Source of the DNA: an uncultured bacterium
Lineage (GTDB): Bacteria > Cyanobacteriota > Vampirovibrionia > Gastranaerophilales > Gastranaerophilaceae
Direction of reading: 5' to 3'
Assembly: GCA_900549855.1 (NCBI GenBank)
Contig: URPS01000008.1
Location: 1-63,550, forward strand
DNA length: 63,550 nt
Position numbers and translations under genes: made by a program. Within the stretch, counting starts at the first letter, position 1. Each line of letters opens with the position of its first letter. The notes beneath the pieces were generated by a model. That model was not told the DNA's origin. It searched no databases and saw nothing but the letters and a program-made list of their open reading frames with translations. Of the stretch, positions 53,180 through 62,022 are shown one piece after another.

Positions 53180-53905
53180 TCAACCAACAATTTCTTTAAC
53201 TTCTGCTTGAAGATTTTTTGAATCAATCTTAATGCTTGGTCCCATTGTTGTTGTCAAATAAATTGACTTAACATAAGTACCTTTAGCAGCAGATGGTTTT
53301 GCTCTAAGAACTGCATCAACCAAAGTTCCGTAGTTCTTAACTAAATCTTCGTGGTTAAATTGAACTTTACCGATAGGGCAGTGAATCATACCTTGTTTAT
53401 CAGCTCTGAATTCAACTTTACCTGCTTTAGCATCCTTAACTGCTTTAGCGATATCAAGAGTAACAGTACCAGTCTTAGGGTTTGGCATTAAACCTTTTGG
53501 ACCTAAAACTCTACCTAACTTACCTAACATACCCATACAGTCAGGAGTTGCAATTAATGTATCAAATTCAAACCAACCACCAGCAATTTTGTCGATAATT
53601 TCTTCTGTACCATAGAAATCAGCACCTGCGTCTTTTGCTTCGTTAACTTTTGGTCCTTTTGCGATAACGCAAACACGAACTTCTTTACCCAAACCTGCTG
53701 GTAACACAACAGTTGATCTGATTTGTTGTTCTGCGTGTTTTACTTCAATACCTAATCTCATGTGGCATTCAACTGTTTCGTTGAATTTAGCTACTTCTTT
53801 AGATACTTCTTGTAATTTAGTAAGAGCATCACGACCTGTTGCAGGTTGTTCAAAACCAGCTAACAATTCTTGAAGCTTCTTTTGTTTTTTAGTTATTTTT
53901 GACAT
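53180..53905 (-). CDS. rplA: 50S ribosomal protein L1
   Basis: L1 forms the stalk at the ribosomal E site and in many bacteria represses rplK-rplA translation. The 241-residue protein has the two-domain pattern: KFNETVECHMRLGIEVKHAE, QQIRSTVVLPAGLGK, GCMGMLGKLGRVLGPKGLMPNPK-type motif (here PDCMGMLGKLGRVLGPKG), then GTVTLDIAKAV. The start is the ATG at 53905. Last gene of the cluster seen here; rplJ and rplL are not in this window after it. Confidence 0.97.
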   Translation of the reverse strand: MSKITKKQKKLQELLAGFEQPATGRDALTKLQEVSKEVAKFNETVECHMRLGIEVKHAEQQIRSTVVLPAGLGKEVRVCVIAKGPKVNEAKDAGADFYGTEEIIDKIAGGWFEFDTLIATPDCMGMLGKLGRVLGPKGLMPNPKTGTVTLDIAKAVKDAKAGKVEFRADKQGMIHCPIGKVQFNHEDLVKNYGTLVDAVLRAKPSAAKGTYVKSIYLTTTMGPSIKIDSKNLQAEVKEIVG

Positions 53906-53998
53906 TATTCTTATCCTTTCATGGTGTTAACGGATTTTTCAATCCTTCCATATTATCTCTTTGTCCCTCATAATAATATGAAGGTCGGGTGTGAAAAC

Positions 53999-54430
53999 CT
54001 ACGCTTCTTCTTTAACAGTAACACCCATTGCTCTGCAAGAGCCTTTAATCATGTTTACAGCAGCATCCATAGAAGTTGCGTTCAAATCGTTCATTTTGAT
54101 TTTAGCGATTTCTTCTAATTGAGCTCTTGTAATTTCACCAACTTTAGTTTTGTTAGGAACAGCAGAACCTTTTGGAATGTTTAATGCCTTCTTAATCAAA
54201 ACAGGAGCTGGAGGTGATTTGATTACAAATGTGAAGCTTCTGTCTTCGTATACATCAATAATAACAGGGATAATATAACCTGCTTGAGATTCAGTTCTAG
54301 CATTGAACTGTTTGCAGAAATCCATGATATTAACACCGTGTTGACCTAAAGCCGGACCAACTGGAGGTGATGGATTTGCTTTACCTGCTTGAATTTGCAG
54401 TTTAATCTTTCCTACTACTTTTTTTGCCAT
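53999..54430 (-). CDS. rplK: 50S ribosomal protein L11
   Basis: L11 binds 23S rRNA at the GTPase centre. The 143-residue protein has IKLQIQAGKANPSPPVGPALGQHGVNIMDFCKQFNART at the N terminus (conserved prolines), KSPPAPVLIKKA and DLNATSMDAAVNMIKGSCRAMG. RBS GGAG near the ATG at 54430. A repeat-like segment lies in the spacer between nusG and rplK. Confidence 0.97.
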   Translation of the reverse strand: MAKKVVGKIKLQIQAGKANPSPPVGPALGQHGVNIMDFCKQFNARTESQAGYIIPVIIDVYEDRSFTFVIKSPPAPVLIKKALNIPKGSAVPNKTKVGEITRAQLEEIAKIKMNDLNATSMDAAVNMIKGSCRAMGVTVKEEA

Positions 54431-54483
54431 TTTGTTCTCCTTTCGTGGTACTAACGGGGGGCATCCCCTTCCACGTTATTTGT

Positions 54484-54562
54484 ATTGTGTTGAACCTCAC
54501 CCGCATCTGTAACTTTCGCAAAGCTCAAGAACATCTGCGACCTCTCATCTAGAGAGGTATAG
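54484..54562. repeat. R1-like repeat in the nusG-rplK spacer
   Basis: ACCTCACCCGCATCTGTAAC ... AACATCTGCGACCTCTC matches arms of the R1 copies at 57358-57420 and 33752-33803. It sits inside an essential operon. Confidence 0.6.
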
Positions 54563-54567
54563 CTCGA

Positions 54568-55179
54568 TTATAACTTTTGAATTTGTTTGTATTCCAATTC
54601 AACCGGAGTTTCACGACCGAATATAGAAACCATTGCTCTAAGTTTAGCCTTATCAGGATAAACTTCTGTAATATCACCAACAAACTCTGCGAATGGACCA
54701 GAGGTAATTCTAACTTTTTCACCAACTTTAACATCCATTTCGATTTTTTGAGTTTGTGCAGTTGATCTGTGAATAATCTTTTTAATTTCACTGTCTTTTG
54801 CAGGAATAGGCTTTTTAGCAGAACCAACGAACTTAGTAACACCGGCAGTGTGTCTAACAACATACCAGCTGTCTTCATCCATAATCATTTCTACTAAAAC
54901 ATAACCAGGGAATATTTTTTCTTCTCTTTCCTGTTTTCTACCGCCTTTAATTTGGGTAACAGTCTTTTGTGGAACTTCAACTCTGAAAATTTTATCACCC
55001 ATGTTCATATATTCAATACGTTTTTCTAAGTTACTTTTAACCTTGTTTTCGTAACCGGAATAAGTGTGAACAATATACCAACGCTTTTGGTTCTTTTTAT
55101 CAGAAGATTTTTGACCTTCCAATTCCTGAACATCTTCAGTAAATTCTTCATTTATAATGTTTTCATCTTTTTCAGTCAT
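54568..55179 (-). CDS. nusG: Transcription termination/antitermination protein NusG
   Basis: NusG binds RNA polymerase and links it to Rho and ribosomes. The 203-residue protein has an acidic N-terminal extension (MTEKDENIINEEFTEDVQEL), then the NGN domain (RWYIVHTYSGYENKVKSNL, EMIMDEDSWYVVRHTAGVTKFVG) and the KOW domain at the end (VGEKVRITSGPFAEFVGDI). The start is the ATG at 55179, 17 bases after secE. Confidence 0.97.
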   Translation of the reverse strand: MTEKDENIINEEFTEDVQELEGQKSSDKKNQKRWYIVHTYSGYENKVKSNLEKRIEYMNMGDKIFRVEVPQKTVTQIKGGRKQEREEKIFPGYVLVEMIMDEDSWYVVRHTAGVTKFVGSAKKPIPAKDSEIKKIIHRSTAQTQKIEMDVKVGEKVRITSGPFAEFVGDITEVYPDKAKLRAMVSIFGRETPVELEYKQIQKL

Positions 55180-55196
55180 TATTCTTACCCTTCAAA

Positions 55197-55397
55197 TTAA
55201 AACTTAGATAACAATGCGTTGAATAATATATCTACAACATAAATAAAAACAGTAAATATAAAAACAATCGCAACAACAAAGAAAGTCTCAACAACTACCT
55301 GATTCTTTTCAGGCCAAGTTATTTTTCCGAATTCTGTTCTAACACCCTTAAAATAAGTAATGATATTTTTCTTTGCTGTTTCAAAAGTATCGTTCAT
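55197..55397 (-). CDS. secE: Preprotein translocase subunit SecE
   Basis: SecE is the small clamp of the SecYEG channel. The 66-residue protein starts at the ATG at 55397 (MNDTFETAKKNIITYFKGV). It has the conserved GKITWPEKNQVVVET followed by one transmembrane helix (about 37-57). A start nearer the tRNA would add residues encoded in the tRNA-Trp gene and is not used. It lies between tRNA-Trp and nusG, the classical order. Confidence 0.95.
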   Translation of the reverse strand: MNDTFETAKKNIITYFKGVRTEFGKITWPEKNQVVVETFFVVAIVFIFTVFIYVVDILFNALLSKF

Positions 55398-55424
55398 TTT
55401 TAATAACCTATATTTTAAATAATT

Positions 55425-55497
55425 CGCGCCCTGAAGGACTCGAACCCTCGACATCCGGTTTTGGAGACCGACGTTCTACCAACTGAACTAAGGACGC
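55425..55497 (-). tRNA. tRNA-Trp(CCA)
   Basis: A 73-base cloverleaf. The acceptor GCGTCCT pairs with AGGGCGC (one G-U), the D arm is TTCAGTTGG, the anticodon loop CTCCAAA gives CCA, and the T arm holds GGTTCGAGTCC. It sits between rpmG and secE, its common location. Confidence 0.97.
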
Positions 55498-55582
55498 ATA
55501 TTAGATGCTTAGAAGCTAAGAGGCACAGAGGCTAAGCCTTTTAATAACGACCACGCATCTTTGCATCTACGCATCTATTCTT

Positions 55583-55750
55583 CTACTTAGTTTCCTTGTG
55601 AGTAGTGTGTTTTTTGCAAGTTGGGCAATATTTGCTCAATTCTAATCTGTCTTTGATATTCTTTTTGTTTTTAACAGTTGTGTAATTTCTTTCCTTGCAA
55701 TCTTCACAAGCTAGAACTACCATTCTATCATTTTTACCTTTGATACCCAT
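55583..55750 (-). CDS. rpmG: 50S ribosomal protein L33
   Basis: A 55-residue protein too short for most gene finders. It reads MGIKGKNDRMVVLACEDCKE and ends in YCPTCKKHTTHKETK, with two Cys pairs (CEDC, CPTC) that make the zinc-binding type of L33. The ATG is at 55750 and the TAG at 55583-55585. RBS AAAGGAAC precedes it. First gene of the tRNA-Trp-secE-nusG-rplK-rplA cluster. Confidence 0.95.
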   Translation of the reverse strand: MGIKGKNDRMVVLACEDCKERNYTTVKNKKNIKDRLELSKYCPTCKKHTTHKETK

Positions 55751-56065
55751 TTTTAAGTTCCTTTATATTTTACCGTTATTGCTATTTTTTCAAGTTTTTG
55801 ACCTTTTTAAAAAGAATGTGATAAACACATTCTTTCTTTTTAAATCGGCGTATACATTATATGCTAAAATAAACATAAATAAATTGCAAATATTTGTAAA
55901 GATTTTTTAAAATTTATTTTAATTGAACAACAATCACATCTTGAACGCACAGCAAATAAGAGTAATAATATACTAAATTAATGTGCAATTTTTTGCACTA
56001 TTAACATTACCTTTTCAATTTAGAAAAACTTTTATGCTAAAATAAGTTTAAAAAGGAGTATAAAT
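55751..56065. other. Spacer between rpmG and glmU
   Basis: A 315-base divergent spacer holding the rpmG promoter and hairpin (above) and, near 56036-56042, the plus-strand TAAAAT -10-like element of glmU. No gene is seen. Confidence 0.5.
55811..55835 (-). other. Leader hairpin upstream of rpmG
   Basis: AAAGAATGTG (55811-55820) and CACATTCTTT (55826-55835) form a 10-base perfect stem with a five-base loop and T-rich sequence on both sides. A minus-strand TATAAT (55856-55861) would start transcription near 55849, so the hairpin lies at the very beginning of the operon mRNA. It may be an attenuator, or a terminator for an unknown plus-strand RNA. Confidence 0.5.
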
Positions 56066-57346
56066 ATGGTTAAATCTATTATATTGGCTGCCGGAAAAGG
56101 CACAAGAATGAAATCTGATATGCCAAAAGTTTTGCATACAATCTTTGAAAAAACACTCTTGGGTTATGTTATTGATGCTGTTAACAATACAGGAATAGCT
56201 GACGAGAATTTTGTAATCGTGGGACACCAAGCTGAAAGAGTTGAAGAATATATTAACAAAAATTATGATAACGCAAAATGCGTTCTTCAATCACCACAGT
56301 TGGGAACAGGTCACGCTGTTAGCATGGCACTACCTTACTTAAAAGACTTTGATGGCGAAGTAATAATTCTATGTGGCGACACACCATTAATTACATCCGA
56401 AACAATAAAAGAATTTGTTGAAGCACATAGAAATTTAAAATCTGATATTACAGTAATGAGTGCCATCTTTGAAAATCCTACAAACTATGGTCGTATTATC
56501 AGAAATTCTGACAATACCCTTAACTCTATTGTTGAAGAAAAAGATGCCACTTTGGAACAAAAAGCAGTTAAAGAAATTAATGCAGGAATTTATTGTTTAA
56601 ACTGGGCTAAAATCAAGCCTGCGTTTTCTCAATTAAAAACTAATAACGCTCAAGGCGAATATTATTTAACCGATATTATCAAATGGGGCAACGAACAAAA
56701 TTTATCTGTAAACGCTTACACTCTAAAAGATAATGAAGAAATTTACGGAATAAATTCTAAAGCAAATCTTGCAGAAGCAACAAAATTATTGAACAGAAAA
56801 ATAGTAAACAAACACCTCGCAAATGGTGTTCAAATTATTGACCCTGCTACAACATGGATTAGCCCAGATACAGAAATAGAAGCTGATACAATTATTTACC
56901 CTTCAACTTACATTGAAGGTAAAAACAAAATCGGTAAACATTGTAAAATTGGACCTTTTGCACACTTAAGAGGCGATGTTGTATTAGAAGATTACGTAAA
57001 AATCGGCAACTTTGTTGAAGTTAAGAAGACTACAATAAAATCTCACACAAATGCTTGTCACTTAACCTATTTAGGTGATAGTGAAATCGGTTCCAATGTT
57101 AACATTGGCGCAGGAACGATTACAGCAAACTACAATCCGCTAACAAAAGTTAAAAGCAAGACTATCATTGGCGACAATGTTAAAATTGGCTCTAATTCAG
57201 TACTCGTAGCTCCGGTTACGATTGAAGAGGGTGCTAATGTTGGAGCATTGAGTGTAATAACTAAAAACGTTACAGCTTGGGCACTTGCAATTACAAGAGC
57301 ACCAATGAGAGTTGTTGAAGGTTGGGTTAAGAAACATTTGGGATAA
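56066..57346 (+). CDS. glmU: Bifunctional UDP-GlcNAc pyrophosphorylase / glucosamine-1-P acetyltransferase
   Basis: GlmU makes UDP-N-acetylglucosamine for cell wall synthesis. The N-terminal nucleotidyltransferase has LAAGKGTRMKSDMPKVLHTI, the active-site QLGTGHAV and LCGDTPLIT. The C-terminal left-handed beta-helix acetyltransferase has GPFAHLRGDVVLED, KKTTIKSHTNACHLTYLGDSEIG and NIGAGTITANYN. At 426 residues it is about 30 shorter than E. coli GlmU, mostly at the tail. RBS AAAGGAG, ATG at 56066. The spacer after it carries an R1-like repeat. Confidence 0.97.
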   Translation: MVKSIILAAGKGTRMKSDMPKVLHTIFEKTLLGYVIDAVNNTGIADENFVIVGHQAERVEEYINKNYDNAKCVLQSPQLGTGHAVSMALPYLKDFDGEVIILCGDTPLITSETIKEFVEAHRNLKSDITVMSAIFENPTNYGRIIRNSDNTLNSIVEEKDATLEQKAVKEINAGIYCLNWAKIKPAFSQLKTNNAQGEYYLTDIIKWGNEQNLSVNAYTLKDNEEIYGINSKANLAEATKLLNRKIVNKHLANGVQIIDPATTWISPDTEIEADTIIYPSTYIEGKNKIGKHCKIGPFAHLRGDVVLEDYVKIGNFVEVKKTTIKSHTNACHLTYLGDSEIGSNVNIGAGTITANYNPLTKVKSKTIIGDNVKIGSNSVLVAPVTIEEGANVGALSVITKNVTAWALAITRAPMRVVEGWVKKHLG

Positions 57347-57357
57347 GGGAGCCCTAT

Positions 57358-57420
57358 TGCTGCAACCTATCCGCATCTGTAAGGCTCTGCACAGCATCGC
57401 CTACAGCTGCGACCTCCCTA
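57358..57420. repeat. R1-like repeat after glmU
   Basis: CTGCAACCTATCCGCATCTG ... CTGCGACCTCCC, an inverted copy of the arms at 33752-33803. Confidence 0.6.
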
Positions 57421-57434
57421 TCAAGGAAGATTAA

Positions 57435-58115
57435 TCACTTAAAACGATATTTGATAAGAGTAAAAATAGCTTGGACACCATCTTTCCAAGTTATTTTTTT
57501 GCCTTCACTTTCTTGTCTTGCATTATATGATATTGGAATTTCCATAAATCGGACATTCTTTTTCAACACTTTTGCAGTAATTTCCGGTTCAAAATCAAAG
57601 CGATTAGATTCTATTGTTATACCTTGAAGAACATCTGCTCTAAAAGCTTTATAGCAAGTTTCCATATCTGTTAAATAAGTTCCATAAAGAATTCTTGTCA
57701 TAAAAGATAAAAAGACATTTGCAAGATAACTTAAAGCTAGAAATTTGCCATTATTACGAGTATCTGCTAAACGAGAGCCATAAACTACATCGGCAGAATT
57801 TGTCACAATCAAGTCAACTAGAGGTTTATAGTCTTCTGGATTATACTCTAAATCCGCATCTTGAATAATTATAATATCACCGGTCGCAGAAAGCATTCCA
57901 GTTCTCAACGCAGCACCTTTGCCCATATTGCGTTGGTGATACAAAACTTTGTATGGCAAATCTTTGTACAAATCTTTAGTTCCATCTGTCGAATAATCAT
58001 CAATCAGCATAATTTCTTTTTCTAGCCCAAAATCAACGGTTTCGACCCGTTTAAGAATCTCAAGCAAAGAATTCTTCTCGTTATACACCGGAATTAAAAT
58101 TGATATCTTATTCAT
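57435..58115 (-). CDS. GT2 glycosyltransferase, polyprenyl-phosphate-sugar synthase type
   Basis: A 226-residue family 2 glycosyltransferase. N-terminal SILIPVYNEKNSLLEIL, then MLIDDYSTDGT, RNMGKGAALRTGML, the DxD motif QDADLEYNPED, and a C-terminal DPM1-like part (YGSRLADT, DMETCYKAFRADVL). Such enzymes make polyprenyl-phosphate-glucose or -mannose on the cytoplasmic face of the membrane. The donor and acceptor are not deducible. It could supply the carrier used by an ArnT-like transferase such as that at 34004, but the genes are far apart. Confidence 0.92.
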   Translation of the reverse strand: MNKISILIPVYNEKNSLLEILKRVETVDFGLEKEIMLIDDYSTDGTKDLYKDLPYKVLYHQRNMGKGAALRTGMLSATGDIIIIQDADLEYNPEDYKPLVDLIVTNSADVVYGSRLADTRNNGKFLALSYLANVFLSFMTRILYGTYLTDMETCYKAFRADVLQGITIESNRFDFEPEITAKVLKKNVRFMEIPISYNARQESEGKKITWKDGVQAIFTLIKYRFK

Positions 58116-58203
58116 TTCCTAGCCTCTACTTAGCTCTCATCATAAAAAACTTGTTTTTATACACCGTTTTATAGTATTATAAAATAAACAAGAGAGGGTT
58201 GGA

Positions 58204-59871
58204 ATGACTTTAGAGAATTTTATTTATGAGTCAGTTTCAGAAATACTTAATGGCAAGTATGACGAAGTAAAGGAAAGTATTGAAAAACATAAAGATATCT
58301 ACAAGGATGATACTGCTATATGTTTTAGCCTTTTAGCACTCGGTGCTTATATCAAAAAAGATAACCAAAGTTATTATCAATTTATGAATGACGCTTCGTT
58401 TTTAGTGGAACAAAGCCATGACCAACTTACTAAAATATTTCATGAAATGATTTTGGGATACATAAATTTTTCAGAAAAAAGTACTGCACTTTATTCAATT
58501 AATTATAATAAAGCACGCAAACTTTCTATCAAAAATCAAAAAACTGAATTTTTTGAAAAATTAAATAAATTGCTAAAATGTCCGCCAATAAGTCATTATA
58601 GCAATCACAACCAAACAAAAGACCCTTTAATATCTTTAGTTAATATTGGGCAGGCTGTTGCAGCGGAAAAAGATATTGATAAATTAATTAAAACAATTGC
58701 AGAAGAAACAAAAACCGCTCTTAATGCAGATAGATGTACTGTTTATATGTACGACAAGGAGCATAACGAGCTGTATTCAAAGGTTGCAACAGGTTTGGAT
58801 ACTAAAGAACTTAGAATCCCAGCTGATAAAGGTCTTGCCGGACATGTTTTACAAACCGGTGAAACTATAAATATTAAAGACGCTTATAGTGATTCAAGAT
58901 TCAATCCGGAAGTTGACAAAAAGACAGGTTACAGAACAAAAACAATTCTTTGTATGCCAATAAAAAACTTTAACCAAGAGATTATTGGTGTATTTCAGGT
59001 GCTTAACAAATTTGATGAATATTTTACACCTGATGATGAAGATTTATTAGTAGCAATCGCTTCTAGCGCAGGTATTTCTTTAGAAAACGCACAGCTATTT
59101 GAAAAGCAAAGAAAACTTTTAGAAGAACAAAAAGTTGTACTTGATAGCTTTATTGAAACACTCGCAACCTCTATTGATGCTCGTGATAAGATTACTTCCG
59201 GTCATTCATCAAGAGTAAAGATGTACTCGTCATTGATTGCCCAAGAATTTGGCATGGAAAAGAACGATTTATATATTTTGGAAAAAGCTGCAGCTTTGCA
59301 CGATATTGGTAAAATCGGCATAAGAGATTCAGTTTTACAAAAAGAAGGAAAATTAACACCGGAAGAATACAAACATATTCAACAGCACGTTGAAATTACC
59401 CACCATATTTTGGAAAAAATTCATATGTCTAAAGATTTCCAACAGATTACTGAAATTGCTTGTTCTCATCACGAAAAGTTTGATGGGACAGGATACTATA
59501 GGCATCTTAAAGGTGAAGAAATTCCGTTCGGCGGAAGAATTTTAGCGGTTTCCGATGTATTTGATGCAATTACGTCAAAAAGACATTATCGTGACAAAAT
59601 GCCAATCGAAAAAGTTATTGATATCATAAAAAATGGTGCAGGTTCACACTTCGACCCGCTAGTTGTAGAAAAGTTTTTAGCAATAAAACTTAATAAAATT
59701 GTGAGCGTGTTTATCACTGAAAATCACTTGAAGATTAGTAAAGAAGATATGAAAACACTTGAAAAATACAATCTACTTGATTTATATTACTCAATAGTAA
59801 ATAATTGTAGTAACAAATTGTTGCAAGTGTTTAATAAATATTATGTAGGTGTAGATTTAGAGCATGAGTAA
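58204..59871 (+). CDS. GAF / HD-GYP cyclic-di-GMP phosphodiesterase
   Basis: A 555-residue cytoplasmic protein. The N-terminal 140 residues are helical and unclassified. A GAF domain (about 150-300) contains DRCTVYMYDKE, GLAGHVLQTGE and TKTILCMPIKN. The HD-GYP domain (about 310-510) keeps HDIGKIGI, THHILE, SHHEKFDGTGYY and DVFDAITSKRHYR. GYY replaces the name-giving GYP, which some active members tolerate. It should hydrolyse cyclic di-GMP. First gene of the signalling run, overlapping the TPR gene by eight bases. Confidence 0.92.
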   Translation: MTLENFIYESVSEILNGKYDEVKESIEKHKDIYKDDTAICFSLLALGAYIKKDNQSYYQFMNDASFLVEQSHDQLTKIFHEMILGYINFSEKSTALYSINYNKARKLSIKNQKTEFFEKLNKLLKCPPISHYSNHNQTKDPLISLVNIGQAVAAEKDIDKLIKTIAEETKTALNADRCTVYMYDKEHNELYSKVATGLDTKELRIPADKGLAGHVLQTGETINIKDAYSDSRFNPEVDKKTGYRTKTILCMPIKNFNQEIIGVFQVLNKFDEYFTPDDEDLLVAIASSAGISLENAQLFEKQRKLLEEQKVVLDSFIETLATSIDARDKITSGHSSRVKMYSSLIAQEFGMEKNDLYILEKAAALHDIGKIGIRDSVLQKEGKLTPEEYKHIQQHVEITHHILEKIHMSKDFQQITEIACSHHEKFDGTGYYRHLKGEEIPFGGRILAVSDVFDAITSKRHYRDKMPIEKVIDIIKNGAGSHFDPLVVEKFLAIKLNKIVSVFITENHLKISKEDMKTLEKYNLLDLYYSIVNNCSNKLLQVFNKYYVGVDLEHE

Positions 59872-61381
59872 AACATTAAGAGAATTAATTATATCCTGTT
59901 TAATACTTGCGTCTGTCCAGTGTGTATGGGCTGATGAAGCTAAACCTTTGAAAGTTAAAGCTGAAACAAATGTTGCGAACATGGATATGGTAATAAAAGA
60001 TAATTTCATCAAAGCAAAATACGCATCAGCAGAAAATCGTTTTGTACAAAGCAACGTAAAAGCATCTTATGACGATTTTAATGACATTATCCAAAGAGCA
60101 TCGCATGATGATTATGTATTCCTTGTATACGGAATAAAAATGGCTGAATATGGTTTTTTTGATTTATCTGACACTTTGATAAGCAAACTGGATGATAATG
60201 GTTTTACCAACTCTTATGTTAAAGATATAAAAAATTTCTATTACCCTTCTGCAATGGTAAATTCTAAAGATATTGTTTATTTAGCTGACGCTTATTCAAA
60301 CATTATTTATAACAATATGGCAATAGAAACAACCTCTGAGCTTTTGAATTCAAATCAAGCTGCGGAAAGTGATTACAAAAATTATTTAATCGCATTGGGA
60401 TATTACAAATCCAATAATTTGCAACAAGCTTTAAAATACATCAATAATGCGATTGTAGAAAACGATGTAAATATTAATTATTTATCATTAAAAGCAAAAA
60501 TTTTAGCGGATTCAAATAAGCCGAAACAAGCTTTAAAGATATTAGAGCAAATCAAAAAAACTGAATTTCAGACAGTTGATTTCCAAACAAAAGTAAGGGC
60601 TATCGAAGAATATATTCTATATAAAACTTCAAAAGTTGAAGCATTGAAAGATTATCATTTGGCTTATTATTATCATTTGCAAGATAAGAGCCTTCTTGCT
60701 ACAAAAGTTTTGCAATCATCAATTTTGCAAGCAAAACAATATAGTCCGCTTATATTTTCACTTTTAGGCAAAATCTATTATGACAACGATGAGCCGCTTA
60801 AAGCTCAAGAGTTTGCAACAAGAGCCTTTAAAGATGACAATAAAAACTACTTAGCTGCACTTACACTTGGCGATATTAGTTTTGACGATAGAAAATATAA
60901 TGATGCGCTAAAATATTACAAAAAAGCTAAATGCCTCACAAAAGATGCAGAACCGTCTGTTGGTATAGCTAAAACATATTTAGCTCTAGATAACGAAAAA
61001 AAATCGAAAAAATTATATGACAAATTGTTGAAAAAATATGATAAAAACGAAGAGTTGCTTGTAAATTCTTTACAAGTATTCCCTCAAAAAGCAGACTATT
61101 ATTTGCCAAAAGTAGCTTCAATGGATATTTCTAACAACGATATTTGGCTAGGCTTGGCTAATCTTGCAATCAGAGATAAGAATTTTACAATGGCAGCTGC
61201 ATATCTAAACAATTCTTATTATATTGACTCAAACAATTTCAAATATTATTATTATCTTAGCCTTGTATTGAGAGCAAAAGGTGAAAGTGATCTGGCAAAC
61301 CAATCATTGATAAGATGTTCAAGGCTAAATTCTGATTATGCGGCAGATGTACATCCGGGGCGAAGTGTTTATGAAGACTAA
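59864..61381 (+). CDS. Exported TPR protein
   Basis: A 505-residue protein with a signal peptide (LRELIISCLILASVQCVWA, cleavage at about residue 24) and then at least eight TPR-like helical pairs, e.g. ALGYYKSNNLQQALKYINNA and KYNDALKYYKKAKCLTKDA. It is probably periplasmic. It is coupled by overlap to the HD-GYP gene upstream and to the response regulator downstream (11 bases), so it is part of the signalling operon. Whether it senses or scaffolds something is unknown. Confidence 0.82.
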   Translation: MSKTLRELIISCLILASVQCVWADEAKPLKVKAETNVANMDMVIKDNFIKAKYASAENRFVQSNVKASYDDFNDIIQRASHDDYVFLVYGIKMAEYGFFDLSDTLISKLDDNGFTNSYVKDIKNFYYPSAMVNSKDIVYLADAYSNIIYNNMAIETTSELLNSNQAAESDYKNYLIALGYYKSNNLQQALKYINNAIVENDVNINYLSLKAKILADSNKPKQALKILEQIKKTEFQTVDFQTKVRAIEEYILYKTSKVEALKDYHLAYYYHLQDKSLLATKVLQSSILQAKQYSPLIFSLLGKIYYDNDEPLKAQEFATRAFKDDNKNYLAALTLGDISFDDRKYNDALKYYKKAKCLTKDAEPSVGIAKTYLALDNEKKSKKLYDKLLKKYDKNEELLVNSLQVFPQKADYYLPKVASMDISNNDIWLGLANLAIRDKNFTMAAAYLNNSYYIDSNNFKYYYYLSLVLRAKGESDLANQSLIRCSRLNSDYAADVHPGRSVYED

Positions 61382-62018
61382 TATTTTAATTGTAGAAGAC
61401 CATGAATTAACAAGATTTGGGCTAAAAACAGCCTTTGAAGCTTGCGATTTTATTGAAAACATTTTTGAAGCAGAATCGGCTGAAAAAGGTTTGAGTATAA
61501 TAAAAGACAATGAAGTCGGACTCATTATTATGGACTTAGGACTTCCGGGAATGAATGGAATTGAAGCGACAAGAAAAGTAAAAGAGCTTAACAAAGATAT
61601 CAAAATTGTCGTCTTAACTTCTCATAATGACGACCAAGAAGTATTAGACAGTCTGAAAGCCGGAGCAAACGCTTATTGTTCAAAAGAAATTAATCCAAAG
61701 AGATTAACTCAAGTTGTACAGTCTGTTTTAGATGGCGCAGCGTGGTTTGATCCTTCTATTTCTCATATTGTATTAGAGGCCGCAACTAAATCACAAAACA
61801 TTTCAGCTTCGAAACCTGAACGTGACTATGGGCTGACTTCAAGAGAAACACAAATTCTAAAATTAATTACAGAAGGATACAGCAATATTGAAATTGCAAA
61901 AGAACTTTTTGTAAGTATAAATACTACGAAAGCTCATGTTGCAAGTATCTTGCAAAAACTTGAAGTAGATGATAGACTACAAGCAGCACTAAAAGCGTTA
62001 AAAGAAAGATTGGTATAG
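61371..62018 (+). CDS. NarL/FixJ-family response regulator
   Basis: A 215-residue regulator from the ATG at 61371 (MKTNILIVEDHELTRFGL); an upstream ATG in the TPR gene would add 11 residues. Receiver with Asp55 (IIMDLGLPGMNG), VLTSHND and CSKEINPK; LuxR-type helix-turn-helix with SRETQILKLITEGYSNIEIAKEL and NTTKAHVASILQKL at the end. It is paralogous to the regulator at 5960-6646. It overlaps the TPR gene by 11 bases and is followed after four bases by a second regulator. No kinase lies in the operon. Confidence 0.93.
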   Translation: MKTNILIVEDHELTRFGLKTAFEACDFIENIFEAESAEKGLSIIKDNEVGLIIMDLGLPGMNGIEATRKVKELNKDIKIVVLTSHNDDQEVLDSLKAGANAYCSKEINPKRLTQVVQSVLDGAAWFDPSISHIVLEAATKSQNISASKPERDYGLTSRETQILKLITEGYSNIEIAKELFVSINTTKAHVASILQKLEVDDRLQAALKALKERLV

Positions 62019-62022
62019 TTTG

